Shown: positions 9,378 to 16,960 of the stretch, piece after piece
Layout of the letters: each line of letters starts with the position of its first letter
How positions within the stretch are numbered: the first letter of the stretch is position 1
Source: Hoeflea_A sp963921345
GTDB taxonomy: Bacteria > Pseudomonadota > Alphaproteobacteria > Rhizobiales > Rhizobiaceae
DNA: 64,000 nt
Direction: 5' to 3'
Assembly: GCA_963921345.3 (NCBI GenBank)
Contig: CAWUFE020000007.1
Coordinates: forward strand, 3,162,001-3,226,000
Notes under the pieces: model-generated
Told to the model about the DNA's origin: nothing
Seen by the model: the letters and a program-made list of their open reading frames with translations, nothing else
Databases searched by the model: none
Position numbers and translations under genes: made by a program

Positions 9378-10450
9378 CACACTTCCGTCAGCACTGCTTT
9401 CATGATGTCGATTCTTCTCCGGCGAGGTCCCGCATCGTTTGAGGCCGCACGGGCTGCATCAAGATAGGCTGCCGCTTCCCTTTCCCTCGCAGCCTCTATT
9501 TGCGGCTGCACAGCACCCTCTTCTTCGTTCCTCTGTGTCAATTGAAACAGCTGGCCAATCCACTCTGAGAGTTGAGCAACAGCGAAGTGCGCTGTTGGCA
9601 GCCGCCCGTCACGACCCAGTTCCGCCAAAGCGGCAAACAGGGAATAGAAATCCGCCTGGTTTTTGAGTCTGCTTGGTTTGATAATGTTATTCCGATCCTG
9701 CGCCAGCACCTGCGAAACAAACTCAATTATAGTTCTAAACTCTCTTTCTGACTCCCCGCGACGGTCCCAGATCTCCTCACGGTCACGAAATGCCCGATCC
9801 AAGTCAGCCTGTGAGAAAGACCGCTCACCAACCTCGAGAAAGAGCATCAACGTTGCAATGTTCTCGACATCTTTCATCTGGCGCCGCGACTGCACGGCAA
9901 TGTTTGGGAAGTTCGGCCCCAACATTTCCTCTGCGAAATTTGCAAGGTCTTCGACCGATTGTAGAAAATAGCCACTAAATTTGGCATGCCTAAGCTCTTG
10001 CGGCGTCAACCGTGCTACGTTTTTGTTTATTCTATTAAATATATCATTTATTATGGGCTCGCTTTCCTGCTCGATAAATTCGACGGCGAACGAATACCTC
10101 CAAACCCGCAATTTCGCATCATCCGGCAAGTTACTAAATACACTTCCTCGCCATTGCTGAATAGGATAATCGTCTGCTACTGGAATCTCATCTTTTACAA
10201 ATGAGAACATAGTAGTTAAACGCTGCTTTCCGTCTACTACTTTGTAAATAAATGAACCATCGGCTTTTATTTCTTCATACAAAAATATAGCTGGGCACGG
10301 ATAGTTCAACAAAACCGTAGTTATGAAGTCCGTTCTATAGCGGTCCGACCAAACACTCCTGCGTTGATACGGCGGAGATAAATCAACCTGATCTCGAACG
10401 AACAGGTCGTTTAACCAACTAAATGGACGAAACTCGGCCCGACGTTGCAT
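9377..10450 (-). CDS. DUF262 domain protein (GmrS/ParB-like nucleotide-binding fold)
   Basis: 357 aa from ATG 10450, preceded by GGAGG at 10456-10460; a longer in-frame reading to 10567 has no ribosome site. DUF262 motifs are LSPPYQRRSVWSDRYRTDFI near residue 20, VVDGKQRLTTMFSFV near residue 73 (the DGQQR-type motif), and DIFNRINKNVARLTPQELRHAKF near residue 140. The C-terminal part is helical and not recognised; no DUF1524 HNH nuclease motif was seen. DUF262 proteins occur in defence systems such as GmrSD and SspE, where the domain acts as a nucleotide-dependent sensor or switch. Here the partner is a RelA/SpoT-like protein. Confidence 0.88.
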   Translation of the reverse strand: MQRRAEFRPFSWLNDLFVRDQVDLSPPYQRRSVWSDRYRTDFITTVLLNYPCPAIFLYEEIKADGSFIYKVVDGKQRLTTMFSFVKDEIPVADDYPIQQWRGSVFSNLPDDAKLRVWRYSFAVEFIEQESEPIINDIFNRINKNVARLTPQELRHAKFSGYFLQSVEDLANFAEEMLGPNFPNIAVQSRRQMKDVENIATLMLFLEVGERSFSQADLDRAFRDREEIWDRRGESEREFRTIIEFVSQVLAQDRNNIIKPSRLKNQADFYSLFAALAELGRDGRLPTAHFAVAQLSEWIGQLFQLTQRNEEEGAVQPQIEAAREREAAAYLDAARAASNDAGPRRRRIDIMKAVLTEV

Positions 10451-10635
10451 ATTTGCCTCCAAGTTCACTTTCGAACAGCGGCTGCTCGATCGGGGATCTA
10501 TAGGCAAAAGCACGTCGCAAAACAACTTCCGCCCGAGGTACCTGCCGTGCGAGAGGACCGGGCCCATTCAACTCTGGTCACCCAGTCGCCGAGTGCTGTA
10601 AGGTCCCGTGACTTTAAGCCCTCGGGGAACGCGAC

Positions 10636-11328
10636 GTGGACGAACAACAAAAGACGACCAAGCCCGCTAGCGGCGCGGCCAAACCGGCCGGCAATAATGC
10701 CAGGGGGACCGGCGCGGCAAAGAGGCCGAAGGTAACGACCGGCGGCGGGTCGTCGGCGGCCGTCACGGTCATCGCTTTCCTGGCCGCCGTCGCGGTGGCC
10801 GCCATCGGCGCCTGGACCTATCTGCAGGTCACCGAGCTGAAGCAGACTGTCGCGGCGCTGGAGGCGGCGGTGCGAGCGTCGGAGCAGCAGGTGGCGGAGC
10901 TGCGCCAGGAAGTCGGCGGGTTCCAGAACACGGCATCGGCGCTGCCGGCGGCGGCGCAGGCGCAGCTGGAAGCCCAGGCCAAGGCGTTCGAAGAGCAGAT
11001 CATCAACTCCGGCACCTCGGTGCTCAAATCGACCATTGCGCTGGCCAAGAAGGAAATGCTGGCCTTCGGCGGCTCCGGCTACCGGTTCAACATGGTGGAG
11101 TTCGACCGGCGGTCCTGTGTGGCCGGCGGCACGTTTTCCGGCGAACTTGACGACGGTACCCGGCTGGAACGGGTGTTCGAGCCGAACAGCATGGTGGAGG
11201 TGCTGGAGTCACGTGCCGACGTGCGCGGGATCCCCTTCTACCAGGTGTCGGTCAACGGTTCGGCAATCAACGGCGACGGCGGGACGGCCCGTTTCCGCCA
11301 CGGCAGCATGCGCATCGAATGCAAGTGA
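10636..11328 (+). CDS. Single-pass membrane protein with coiled coil, unknown function
   Basis: 230 aa from GTG at 10636. It has a Lys/Pro/Ala-rich cytoplasmic head, one membrane segment (AVTVIAFLAAVAVAAIGAWTYL, about residues 36-57), then a likely coiled coil (VTELKQTVAALEAAVRASEQQVAELRQEV). The periplasmic C-terminal domain carries two Cys (RRSCVAGG and the penultimate MRIECK). GC content returns to the genome level here, so the gene probably lies just outside the island. Not recognised as any named family; the start codon is the least certain part. Confidence 0.6.
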   Translation: MDEQQKTTKPASGAAKPAGNNARGTGAAKRPKVTTGGGSSAAVTVIAFLAAVAVAAIGAWTYLQVTELKQTVAALEAAVRASEQQVAELRQEVGGFQNTASALPAAAQAQLEAQAKAFEEQIINSGTSVLKSTIALAKKEMLAFGGSGYRFNMVEFDRRSCVAGGTFSGELDDGTRLERVFEPNSMVEVLESRADVRGIPFYQVSVNGSAINGDGGTARFRHGSMRIECK

Positions 11329-11333
11329 GACCA

Positions 11334-12086
11334 TCAGGTTGCGTCATAGAGCTGGATCGCCGCCGTCACCTTTGACGCCAAATCCATCAGGTCCTTGCCG
11401 ATCTTCTCACGATAGCTGTCGTTGAAGCGGCGGATCGGGCCGGTGGCGCCGACGCTGAACGTGGCGCCGATATTGCCCAGGCGGATGGGGGCGGCGACGC
11501 TGGAAACGCCCATCTCGATCTCCTCGACGCATTCGGCAAAGCCGCGCTCGCGGATCGCCGCGAATTCATCGCGCAGGCGCTCGGGGCTGGTCTTGGTGTG
11601 CTCCGTATAGGATTTCAGCGGGCCGCCGAGAATGCGCTCGCGAAAATCGTCCTCCGCGAAGGCGGCGATCGCCTTCGAACAGGAACAGGCGTGCATCGGC
11701 CGCAACCCCAGGCCGGGATGAATGTGGGCGCGGGCCGGATCGGCCGGTATCTCGACATGGATGATTTCGACGCCGTCATTGCGGAAGCGCGACAGGAAGA
11801 CCGATTCGCCGAATGCGCTTGCCGCTTCCTTCATGGCCGGGGCCGCGGCGTGGCGGACATCGATGTCGGACCGGCCCATCAGGGCGATGCGCATCAACCG
11901 CTCGCCGATAAGGTAGCGCGAATTGCCTTCCATATCGTCGAGTAACCCCTGCTCCGCCAGCGTCTGCAGCAGCCGGTAGCAGGTCGGCCGCGGCAGGCCA
12001 GTGGCCTTCTGCAGCTCCGCCGCCGACACCGGACGGCCGGCAATGGCGACGGTTTCGAGCACGGATATCAATCGGTCCAGATGCAT
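11334..12086 (-). CDS. IclR-family transcriptional regulator
   Basis: 250 aa with an N-terminal winged helix (LISVLETVAIAGRPVSAAELQKATGLPRPTCYRLLQTLAEQGLL, residues 5-50) and a C-terminal IclR effector domain (HPGLGLRPMHACSCSKAIAAF and AAPIRLGNIGATFSVGATGP). It is divergent from the methanethiol oxidase operon, with 116 bp between start codons holding an inverted repeat, so it most likely controls that operon and itself. Effector unknown. Confidence 0.9.
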   Translation of the reverse strand: MHLDRLISVLETVAIAGRPVSAAELQKATGLPRPTCYRLLQTLAEQGLLDDMEGNSRYLIGERLMRIALMGRSDIDVRHAAAPAMKEAASAFGESVFLSRFRNDGVEIIHVEIPADPARAHIHPGLGLRPMHACSCSKAIAAFAEDDFRERILGGPLKSYTEHTKTSPERLRDEFAAIRERGFAECVEEIEMGVSSVAAPIRLGNIGATFSVGATGPIRRFNDSYREKIGKDLMDLASKVTAAIQLYDAT

Positions 12087-12111
12087 TGTTTTCTCATTCT
12101 ATAGACATTTG

Positions 12112-12126
12112 TATCATATAATGATA
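12112..12126. promoter_or_regulatory. Candidate operator between iclR-type gene and methanethiol oxidase operon
   Basis: TATCAT-ATA-ATGATA is a perfect 6+3+6 inverted repeat placed 25 bp from the regulator start and 76 bp from the oxidase start, in an AT-rich stretch. Its position fits autorepression plus control of the operon; binding by the neighbouring IclR protein is inference. Confidence 0.45.
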
Positions 12127-12202
12127 TCACCGAGCAATTCCAAACGGCGCCGCGCCGAGCCAACAGCGGGGGCGGCCAAAAATCAAGACGATGGGGGTAC
12201 GG

Positions 12203-13567
12203 ATGGCTGAAAACGGTCGATCGGAATGCTGCGGGCCGGGCTATGCCTCGCCGGCCGAGGCGATGCAGGCACCGCGCGAAAAGCTGCTCTATACCATCGC
12301 CATCTATGTCGGCACCGGAATCCAGAAGCCGGATTATCTCGCCACCATCGACGCCGATCCGGACAGCCCCACCTATTCGCAGGTGATCAGCCGCTGCGAA
12401 ATGCCCGGCATCGGCGATGAACTTCACCACATGGGGTGGAACGCCTGTTCGTCCTGCCATCACGACAGTTCGATGGAGCGGCGCTTCCTGATCGTGCCGG
12501 GCGTGCGCTCGTCCAACCTGCACATCGTCGACTGCGGCACCGACCCGCGCAATCCGCGGCTGCACAAGATCGTGTCGGGCGACGAAATCAAGGCCAAGAC
12601 CGATTTGTCGGCGCCGCACACGGTGCATTGCCTCGGATCGGACATCATCATCTCCATGCTCGGCGACGCCAAGGGCAACGCGCCGGGCGGCTTCCTGCAT
12701 CTCAACAAGGATTTCGAAATCGTCGGCCGTTGGGAGAACGACCTGGGCGGCATGAAGTTCAACTACGATTTCTGGTACCAGCCGCGACACAACGTCATGG
12801 TGTCGAGCGAGTGGGCGGCGCCCAACACCTTCATGCCGGGCTTCGACCTGGAGGAAGTGGGCCATCTGAAATATGGCCGCGAACTGCATTTCTGGGACTT
12901 CGAGAAAAAGAAGGTCGAGAACACCGTCTATCTCGGCGAGGACGGGCTGGTGCCGCTGGAAGTGCGCTTCCACCACGACCCGGCCTCGACCCACGGCTTC
13001 GTCGGCGCGGCGCTGTCGTCGAACATCATCCACTGGTACAAGAAGGACAAGGAGTGGATCGTCGAAAAGATCATCGACGTGGAAAACGAAAACCATCCGG
13101 AGTGGCCGATCCCGCTGCCCGGCATGATCACCGTGATCCTGCTGTCGATGGACGACCGGTTCCTCTATTTCTGCAACTGGCTGCACGGCGACATCCGCCA
13201 GTACGACATCAGCGATCCGCACAATCCCAAACTGACCGGCCAGGTGTGGATGGGCGGCATGCTCAACAAGGCGCCCGTGGTCAACGGCGTCAACATCGCC
13301 GGCGGGCCGCAGATGATCCAGCTCAGCCTCGACGGCAAGCGGCTCTACGTCACCACCTCGCTGTTTTCTACCTGGGACAACCAGTTCTATCCCGACATCC
13401 GCCACAAGGGCGGCGTCATGCTGATGATCGACTGCGATACCGATCAGGGCGGCATGGAAATCAACCAGGACTTCATCGTCGATTTCGGCAAGGAGCCGAA
13501 CGGCCCGTCCCGCTGTCACGAGACCCGCTATCCCGGCGGCGACTGCACCTCCGACATCTGGCTTTAG
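12203..13567 (+). CDS. mtoX: Methanethiol oxidase / selenium-binding protein (SBP56 family)
   Basis: 454 aa, aligning end to end with the SELENBP1/MtoX family. Shared landmarks are CGPGYASPAEAM (residues 10-21), DELHHMGWNACSSCHHD with the CSSC motif at 82-85, YDFWYQPRHNVM, SMDDRFLYFCNWLHGDIRQYD, GGPQMIQLSLDGKRLY and a C-terminal RYPGGDCTSDIW. The known reaction is CH3SH + O2 + H2O to formaldehyde, H2S and H2O2, in a metal-dependent enzyme. No signal peptide is visible, unlike the periplasmic enzyme described from Hyphomicrobium. The ATG at 12203 is preferred over 12191 because GGGGGTACGG precedes it. First gene of a three-gene operon. Confidence 0.93.
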   Translation: MAENGRSECCGPGYASPAEAMQAPREKLLYTIAIYVGTGIQKPDYLATIDADPDSPTYSQVISRCEMPGIGDELHHMGWNACSSCHHDSSMERRFLIVPGVRSSNLHIVDCGTDPRNPRLHKIVSGDEIKAKTDLSAPHTVHCLGSDIIISMLGDAKGNAPGGFLHLNKDFEIVGRWENDLGGMKFNYDFWYQPRHNVMVSSEWAAPNTFMPGFDLEEVGHLKYGRELHFWDFEKKKVENTVYLGEDGLVPLEVRFHHDPASTHGFVGAALSSNIIHWYKKDKEWIVEKIIDVENENHPEWPIPLPGMITVILLSMDDRFLYFCNWLHGDIRQYDISDPHNPKLTGQVWMGGMLNKAPVVNGVNIAGGPQMIQLSLDGKRLYVTTSLFSTWDNQFYPDIRHKGGVMLMIDCDTDQGGMEINQDFIVDFGKEPNGPSRCHETRYPGGDCTSDIWL

Positions 13568-13578
13568 GAATTCTCTTC

Positions 13579-14028
13579 ATGGATCACACCCAGGACTATC
13601 CGCCCGAATACCTCGCTTCCATCCTCGGCGAGGTGAAGACCATCGGCATGGTCGGCGCCAGCCCCGACCCGACCAAGTTCAGCTATGGCGTCTTACGGGT
13701 GCTGCACGAGCAGGGCTACAACATGAAGCCGGTCAACCCGAGGCAGGCCGGCAACGAGATCCGCGGGCTCAAGGTCTATGAATCGCTCGCCGCCATCGAC
13801 GAGCCGGTCGACATGGTGCAGGTGTTCCGTGACTCATCGGCACTCAAGGGCATCGCCCAGGAGGCGATCGACGTCGGCGCCAAGGTGCTGTGGGGGCAGA
13901 TCGGGGTCTATGACGAAGAGGCGGCGCGCTTGGCGGAGGACGCCGGCCTTCGGGTTGTGATGAACCGGTGCCCGAAGATCGAGCTGTTCCGGCCGTTCTG
14001 GAAACCCAAGCTCAACCAGGCGATCTGA
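13579..14028 (+). CDS. CoA-binding domain protein (YccU type)
   Basis: 149 aa Rossmann-fold protein: KTIGMVGASPDPTKFSYGVLRVL (residues 20-42) binds the nucleotide, followed by MKPVNPRQAGNEIRGLKVY, VDMVQVFR and VLWGQIGVYDEEA, ending VVMNRCPKIE. This matches the small CoA_binding_2 family, whose substrate is not established. It starts 11 bp after the methanethiol oxidase stop and precedes a ferredoxin by 17 bp, so all three are likely co-transcribed. It may act on a CoA-linked carbon or sulfur intermediate (inference). Confidence 0.85.
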   Translation: MDHTQDYPPEYLASILGEVKTIGMVGASPDPTKFSYGVLRVLHEQGYNMKPVNPRQAGNEIRGLKVYESLAAIDEPVDMVQVFRDSSALKGIAQEAIDVGAKVLWGQIGVYDEEAARLAEDAGLRVVMNRCPKIELFRPFWKPKLNQAI

Positions 14029-14045
14029 TCTGATAGTGTTTTGCC

Positions 14046-14375
14046 ATGAGCGATGAAACCTACCAGGTCGAGCTGCGCAACAGCGGGGTGACGCTGACCG
14101 TCTGTGCCGACAAGCCGATCTACGAGGCGGCACTCGACGCCGGCATCCAGCTGCCGATCGGCTGCAATTACGGCGGCTGCATCACCTGTGCCGCCAAGCT
14201 GATTTCCGGCAAGGTGCGGCAACCCGGAGCGACCGCACTCAACAAGCGCCAGTCGGCGGCCGGCTACGTGCTTTTGTGCGTTGCGCGGCCGAAGAGCGAC
14301 TGCGTCATCGAGGACGGCGTCGAGTCGCATGACGAGCTCTATCGCAATCCTTTCGCCTTCGCGCCCGGTGCTTGA
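14046..14375 (+). CDS. 2Fe-2S ferredoxin, plant type
   Basis: 109 aa with the plant-type cluster motif IGCNYGGCITC (Cys40, Cys45, Cys48) and the fourth ligand in YVLLCVARPKSD (about Cys78). The length and fold pattern fit single-domain electron carriers for oxygenases. As the last gene of the methanethiol oxidase operon it may deliver electrons to an enzyme of the same pathway. The partner reductase is not in this stretch. Confidence 0.9.
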   Translation: MSDETYQVELRNSGVTLTVCADKPIYEAALDAGIQLPIGCNYGGCITCAAKLISGKVRQPGATALNKRQSAAGYVLLCVARPKSDCVIEDGVESHDELYRNPFAFAPGA

Positions 14376-14509
14376 AGACACCGCCCGACCCATCTCGAAT
14401 CCGCATAGCTCCCCTGCGAAATTTTCGCTGCAAATTCCGCGCGTTCGAGCCCATATAGCGATCAAGAGATTGACGCGCCAGACGGCGCGATTTTGGAAAG
14501 GAAAAGACC

Positions 14510-14659
14510 ATGTCCCTGCTCAGCGCCCTGAAACAACGCCGCAACTACAACCGCGCCCAGAACGAACTGTCGCGCCTGTCGGACCGCGAACTCGCCGATC
14601 TCGGCATCTTCCGCGCAGACATCCCGAGCGTCGTTCGCGGCCATCGCCGGCCGAACTGA
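14510..14659 (+). CDS. DUF1127 small protein
   Basis: 49 aa, basic, with the DUF1127 core LSRLSDRELADLGIFRADIP (residues 20-39) and an Arg-rich end. The start follows GGAAAGGAAAAGACC. The family is typical of alphaproteobacteria; some members bind RNA or affect phosphate and C1 regulation. A strong terminator follows directly. It is related to the second copy at 14850. Confidence 0.9.
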   Translation: MSLLSALKQRRNYNRAQNELSRLSDRELADLGIFRADIPSVVRGHRRPN

Positions 14660-14685
14660 CCGGTTCCCCCATCGACATCGAAAAA

Positions 14686-14709
14686 GCCGCCTCCCGAGGC
14701 GGCTTTTTT
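14686..14709 (+). terminator. Rho-independent terminator after first DUF1127 gene
   Basis: GCCGCCTC-CC-GAGGCGGC (8-bp stem, 2-nt loop) followed by six T and preceded by five A, so it could also work on the other strand. Confidence 0.92.
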
Positions 14710-14849
14710 GTGCCCGGTGTCTTTCGACACCATGCCGATTCCGCACGGCCGCCGTGCGGGAAATTCACTGCAACTTCTCCGGTCCCGACCCCATCTGAGA
14801 GTCAGCCAATGTGGCGACGCTCACGGACGCCACGGAAAGGAGAAAGGTC

Positions 14850-15005
14850 ATGAGGAACCTTTGGAAAGCAGTCGAGGACTGGCGGAGTTATAACCGTCAG
14901 TGCCGGGAACTGGAGCAACTGTCCGACCGCGAACTCAATGTGTTGGGCATCTCCCGTACCGATATACCGGCCGTCATCCGCGGCGAGCGGAGGATCTCCC
15001 GGTAG
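14850..15005 (+). CDS. DUF1127 small protein, second copy
   Basis: 51 aa, paralogue of the protein at 14510. Shared pattern: YNR, LSDREL, LGI-R-DIP-V-RG and RR. The ATG at 14850 is chosen because AAAGGAGAAAGG precedes it; an in-frame ATG at 14811 lacks such a site and would add residues not found in the family. It has its own terminator. Confidence 0.9.
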   Translation: MRNLWKAVEDWRSYNRQCRELEQLSDRELNVLGISRTDIPAVIRGERRISR

Positions 15006-15015
15006 CAAGTTCGAA

Positions 15016-15038
15016 GCCGCCTTTCGGGGCGGCTTTTT
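15016..15038 (+). terminator. Rho-independent terminator after second DUF1127 gene
   Basis: GCCGCC-TTTCGG-GGCGGC stem followed by five T; similar in sequence to the terminator of the first copy, consistent with duplication of gene plus terminator. Confidence 0.88.
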
Positions 15039-15046
15039 GGTGCCGG

Positions 15047-15883
15047 TCAGCGTGCCTGCACCGCCCGGGCAATGCGGCCGGCGATTTCACGCATCGGCTC
15101 CTCGTAAGTGCCGATCGCCTCCTGCAGCGTCATGGCGCTGCGGATCCAGATCATCGACACGCAGGCGAGCACGTCGCCGTCGACCGTGACCGGAATCGCG
15201 ATGCTCGACGTCTTCGGCCGGTAGGGACCGGAATCGCGCACCGCCAGGCCGCGGCGGCGGACCTCCGTCAGCATGATCGCCAGTTTCTCCGGTTCCATGA
15301 ACGGAAGATCGTCGGGATCGTCGAGCCGTCTGATGTGATTGAGGATCAGCTCGCGCTCCGCCTCCCTGCAATGGGCGAGATAAGCACGCCCGGCCGAGGT
15401 CCGCAGCACCGGCAGGCGGTAGCCGGTCATGCCGCGGTCGATCGACAGCGGGCTGCGGTCATGGGTGGTCTCCTGAACGACCATGGCGGCGTTCTCATAG
15501 ATGCTGAGATCGAGCGGCCACACCAGTTGCGGCGCGTACTCGCCGAAGATCGGGCCGGCCGCCTGGCAGACCAGCGACGTCCGGGCGAAGCCGTCGCCGA
15601 GGCCGGCGGCCAGGCGCGAGACGCGCACCCGGGCACTGGTCGGCGAGTAGACGACGTAACCCTGCTCTTCCAGCGTCTGCAGCAGGCGATAGACGGTGGG
15701 CCGCGGGATCTCCAGCGCGGCGGCGATCTCCGCCGGCTTGGTGTCGCCGGCGGCGTTGACGAAACGCAGGATCGCCAGACCGCGTTCCAGCGCCCGCACT
15801 CCCTCGCCCGACCGGCGATCCTTGTCCTGCTTGACGTCCGACAGGTCGCTGCCTCCCTTGTGTATCGAACGCCATGATGCCAC
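15047..15883 (-). CDS. IclR-family regulator (MhpR-like)
   Basis: 278 aa with a winged helix (LAILRFVNAAGDTKPAEIAAALEIPRPTVYRLLQTLEEQGY, about residues 36-76) and an effector domain (RGMTGYRLPVLRTSAGRAYLAHC). The ETTHDRSPLSIDRGM and GRAYLA features recall MhpR, the activator of hydroxyphenylpropionate catabolism. It lies downstream of and in the same direction as an MhpA-like hydroxylase, FAH-family hydrolase and extradiol dioxygenase, so it probably regulates these. A repeat element at 15978-16063 separates it from them, so it may have its own promoter. Confidence 0.88.
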   Translation of the reverse strand: MASWRSIHKGGSDLSDVKQDKDRRSGEGVRALERGLAILRFVNAAGDTKPAEIAAALEIPRPTVYRLLQTLEEQGYVVYSPTSARVRVSRLAAGLGDGFARTSLVCQAAGPIFGEYAPQLVWPLDLSIYENAAMVVQETTHDRSPLSIDRGMTGYRLPVLRTSAGRAYLAHCREAERELILNHIRRLDDPDDLPFMEPEKLAIMLTEVRRRGLAVRDSGPYRPKTSSIAIPVTVDGDVLACVSMIWIRSAMTLQEAIGTYEEPMREIAGRIARAVQAR

Positions 15884-15977
15884 GGCATTGCTGTCGAATC
15901 GACCGACCTGCAGCGGTGAGGGTCACGGCGTTGCCAGATTTTCCGGGAGTATCCCCGGCAACAAATGCGGAGGCTGC

Positions 15978-16063
15978 AATTTCGGGGACAGTTTACTTAA
16001 TTCTGATTAAAACACTGATTCTATTACGAATATAAGGGAATTAGGTAAACTGTCCCCGAAATT
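15978..16063. repeat. Palindromic miniature element (REP/MITE-like)
   Basis: 19-bp perfect inverted arms, AATTTCGGGGACAGTTTAC at 15978-15996 and its inverse at 16045-16063, extending to 26 bp with one mismatch (inner TTAATTC). The 34-bp centre is AT-rich. The GGGGACAGT-TAC core resembles palindromes found dispersed in many proteobacterial genomes alongside Y1 (REP-associated) transposases. No transposase is nearby, so it would be non-autonomous. Confidence 0.65.
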
Positions 16064-16110
16064 CTAGCACGTCGCTTCTGCTTTATTCCACGAGGCTGCT
16101 GCCTCGGCAC

Positions 16111-16956
16111 CTACCCTTCCGCGACCACCGGATTGCGCAGGCAGCCGATGCTGCTGATCTCGACCTCGGCCACGTCGCCGTCGCGCATCCACAGCGGCGG
16201 GGTGCGCTTGGCGCCGACGCCGCCCGGCGTGCCGGAGACGATGACGTCGCCGGGCAGGACCGGCAGAATGGTGGAGATATAGGCGATCAACGCCGGTACC
16301 GGCGTGATCATCAGGTCGAGCGTCGTGTTCTGCACGACCTCGCCGTTGAGGCGCGTCGTCAGGGTCAGCGCCGACGGGTCGGGAATTTCGTCGGCGGTCA
16401 CCATCCACGGGCCGAAGCCACCGGTTCCGGCGAAGGTCTTGCCGGGCATGAACTGGGCCGTGTGGCGCTGCCAGTCGCGCACCGAGCCGTCATTGTAGCA
16501 GGCGTAACCGGCGACATGGGACAGCGCGTCGGCTTCCGAGATCCGCCGTCCCTCCTTGCCGATGATGACGGCCAGCTCGCCCTCATAGTCGAACTGGTCG
16601 CTTTCCAGCGGCTTGACCAGCGGCTCGCCGTGGCCGATCTGGCTGCCCGGAAAGCGGGCGAACAGCACCGGATATTCGGTCACGGTCCGGCCGGTTTCGG
16701 CCACGTGGTCGCGGTAGTTGAGGCCGACGCAGATGATTTTGTCGGGGTCCGGAATCACCGGATCGAAGGTCACCGCGTCGAGCGCCCGGTCGGGCGTTTC
16801 GCCGGCGAAGGCGCGCGCTTCTTCGAAAGCGTGGTTTTCAAGAAAGTCCCTCAGGGTGGGGCTGTCTGCGAAGCGGCGGCCGAGATCGACGATGCCGTTG
16901 TCCGCGACGATGCCGTAGCCGGTTTCGTCGCCGGCGCGATAGGAGCAGAGTTTCAT
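16111..16956 (-). CDS. Fumarylacetoacetate hydrolase family protein
   Basis: 281 aa, start ATG 16956 (MKLCSYRAGDETGYGI). The FAH domain shows IICVGLNYRDHVAETG, the metal-binding region YEGELAVIIG (acidic residues), VAGYACYNDGSVRDWQ, GKTFAGTGGFGPW and GDVIVSGTPGGVGAKR. Enzymes of this family hydrolyse or decarboxylate the ring-opened diketo acids made by extradiol cleavage. It lies 4 bp after the MhpA-like gene and completes a hydroxylate-cleave-hydrolyse sequence with its neighbours. The exact substrate cannot be read from sequence. Confidence 0.9.
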   Translation of the reverse strand: MKLCSYRAGDETGYGIVADNGIVDLGRRFADSPTLRDFLENHAFEEARAFAGETPDRALDAVTFDPVIPDPDKIICVGLNYRDHVAETGRTVTEYPVLFARFPGSQIGHGEPLVKPLESDQFDYEGELAVIIGKEGRRISEADALSHVAGYACYNDGSVRDWQRHTAQFMPGKTFAGTGGFGPWMVTADEIPDPSALTLTTRLNGEVVQNTTLDLMITPVPALIAYISTILPVLPGDVIVSGTPGGVGAKRTPPLWMRDGDVAEVEISSIGCLRNPVVAEG

Positions 16957-16960
16957 GGAA

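Noticed and set aside
9378..9380. GTG start for the RelA/SpoT-like gene
   Set aside because: ATG 9377 gives the standard TGATG coupling with the upstream stop; GTG adds only one residue.
14681..15038. Repeated GC hairpins as part of a CRISPR array
   Set aside because: Only two hairpins, each directly after a small gene and followed by T-runs; no spacers or regular units.
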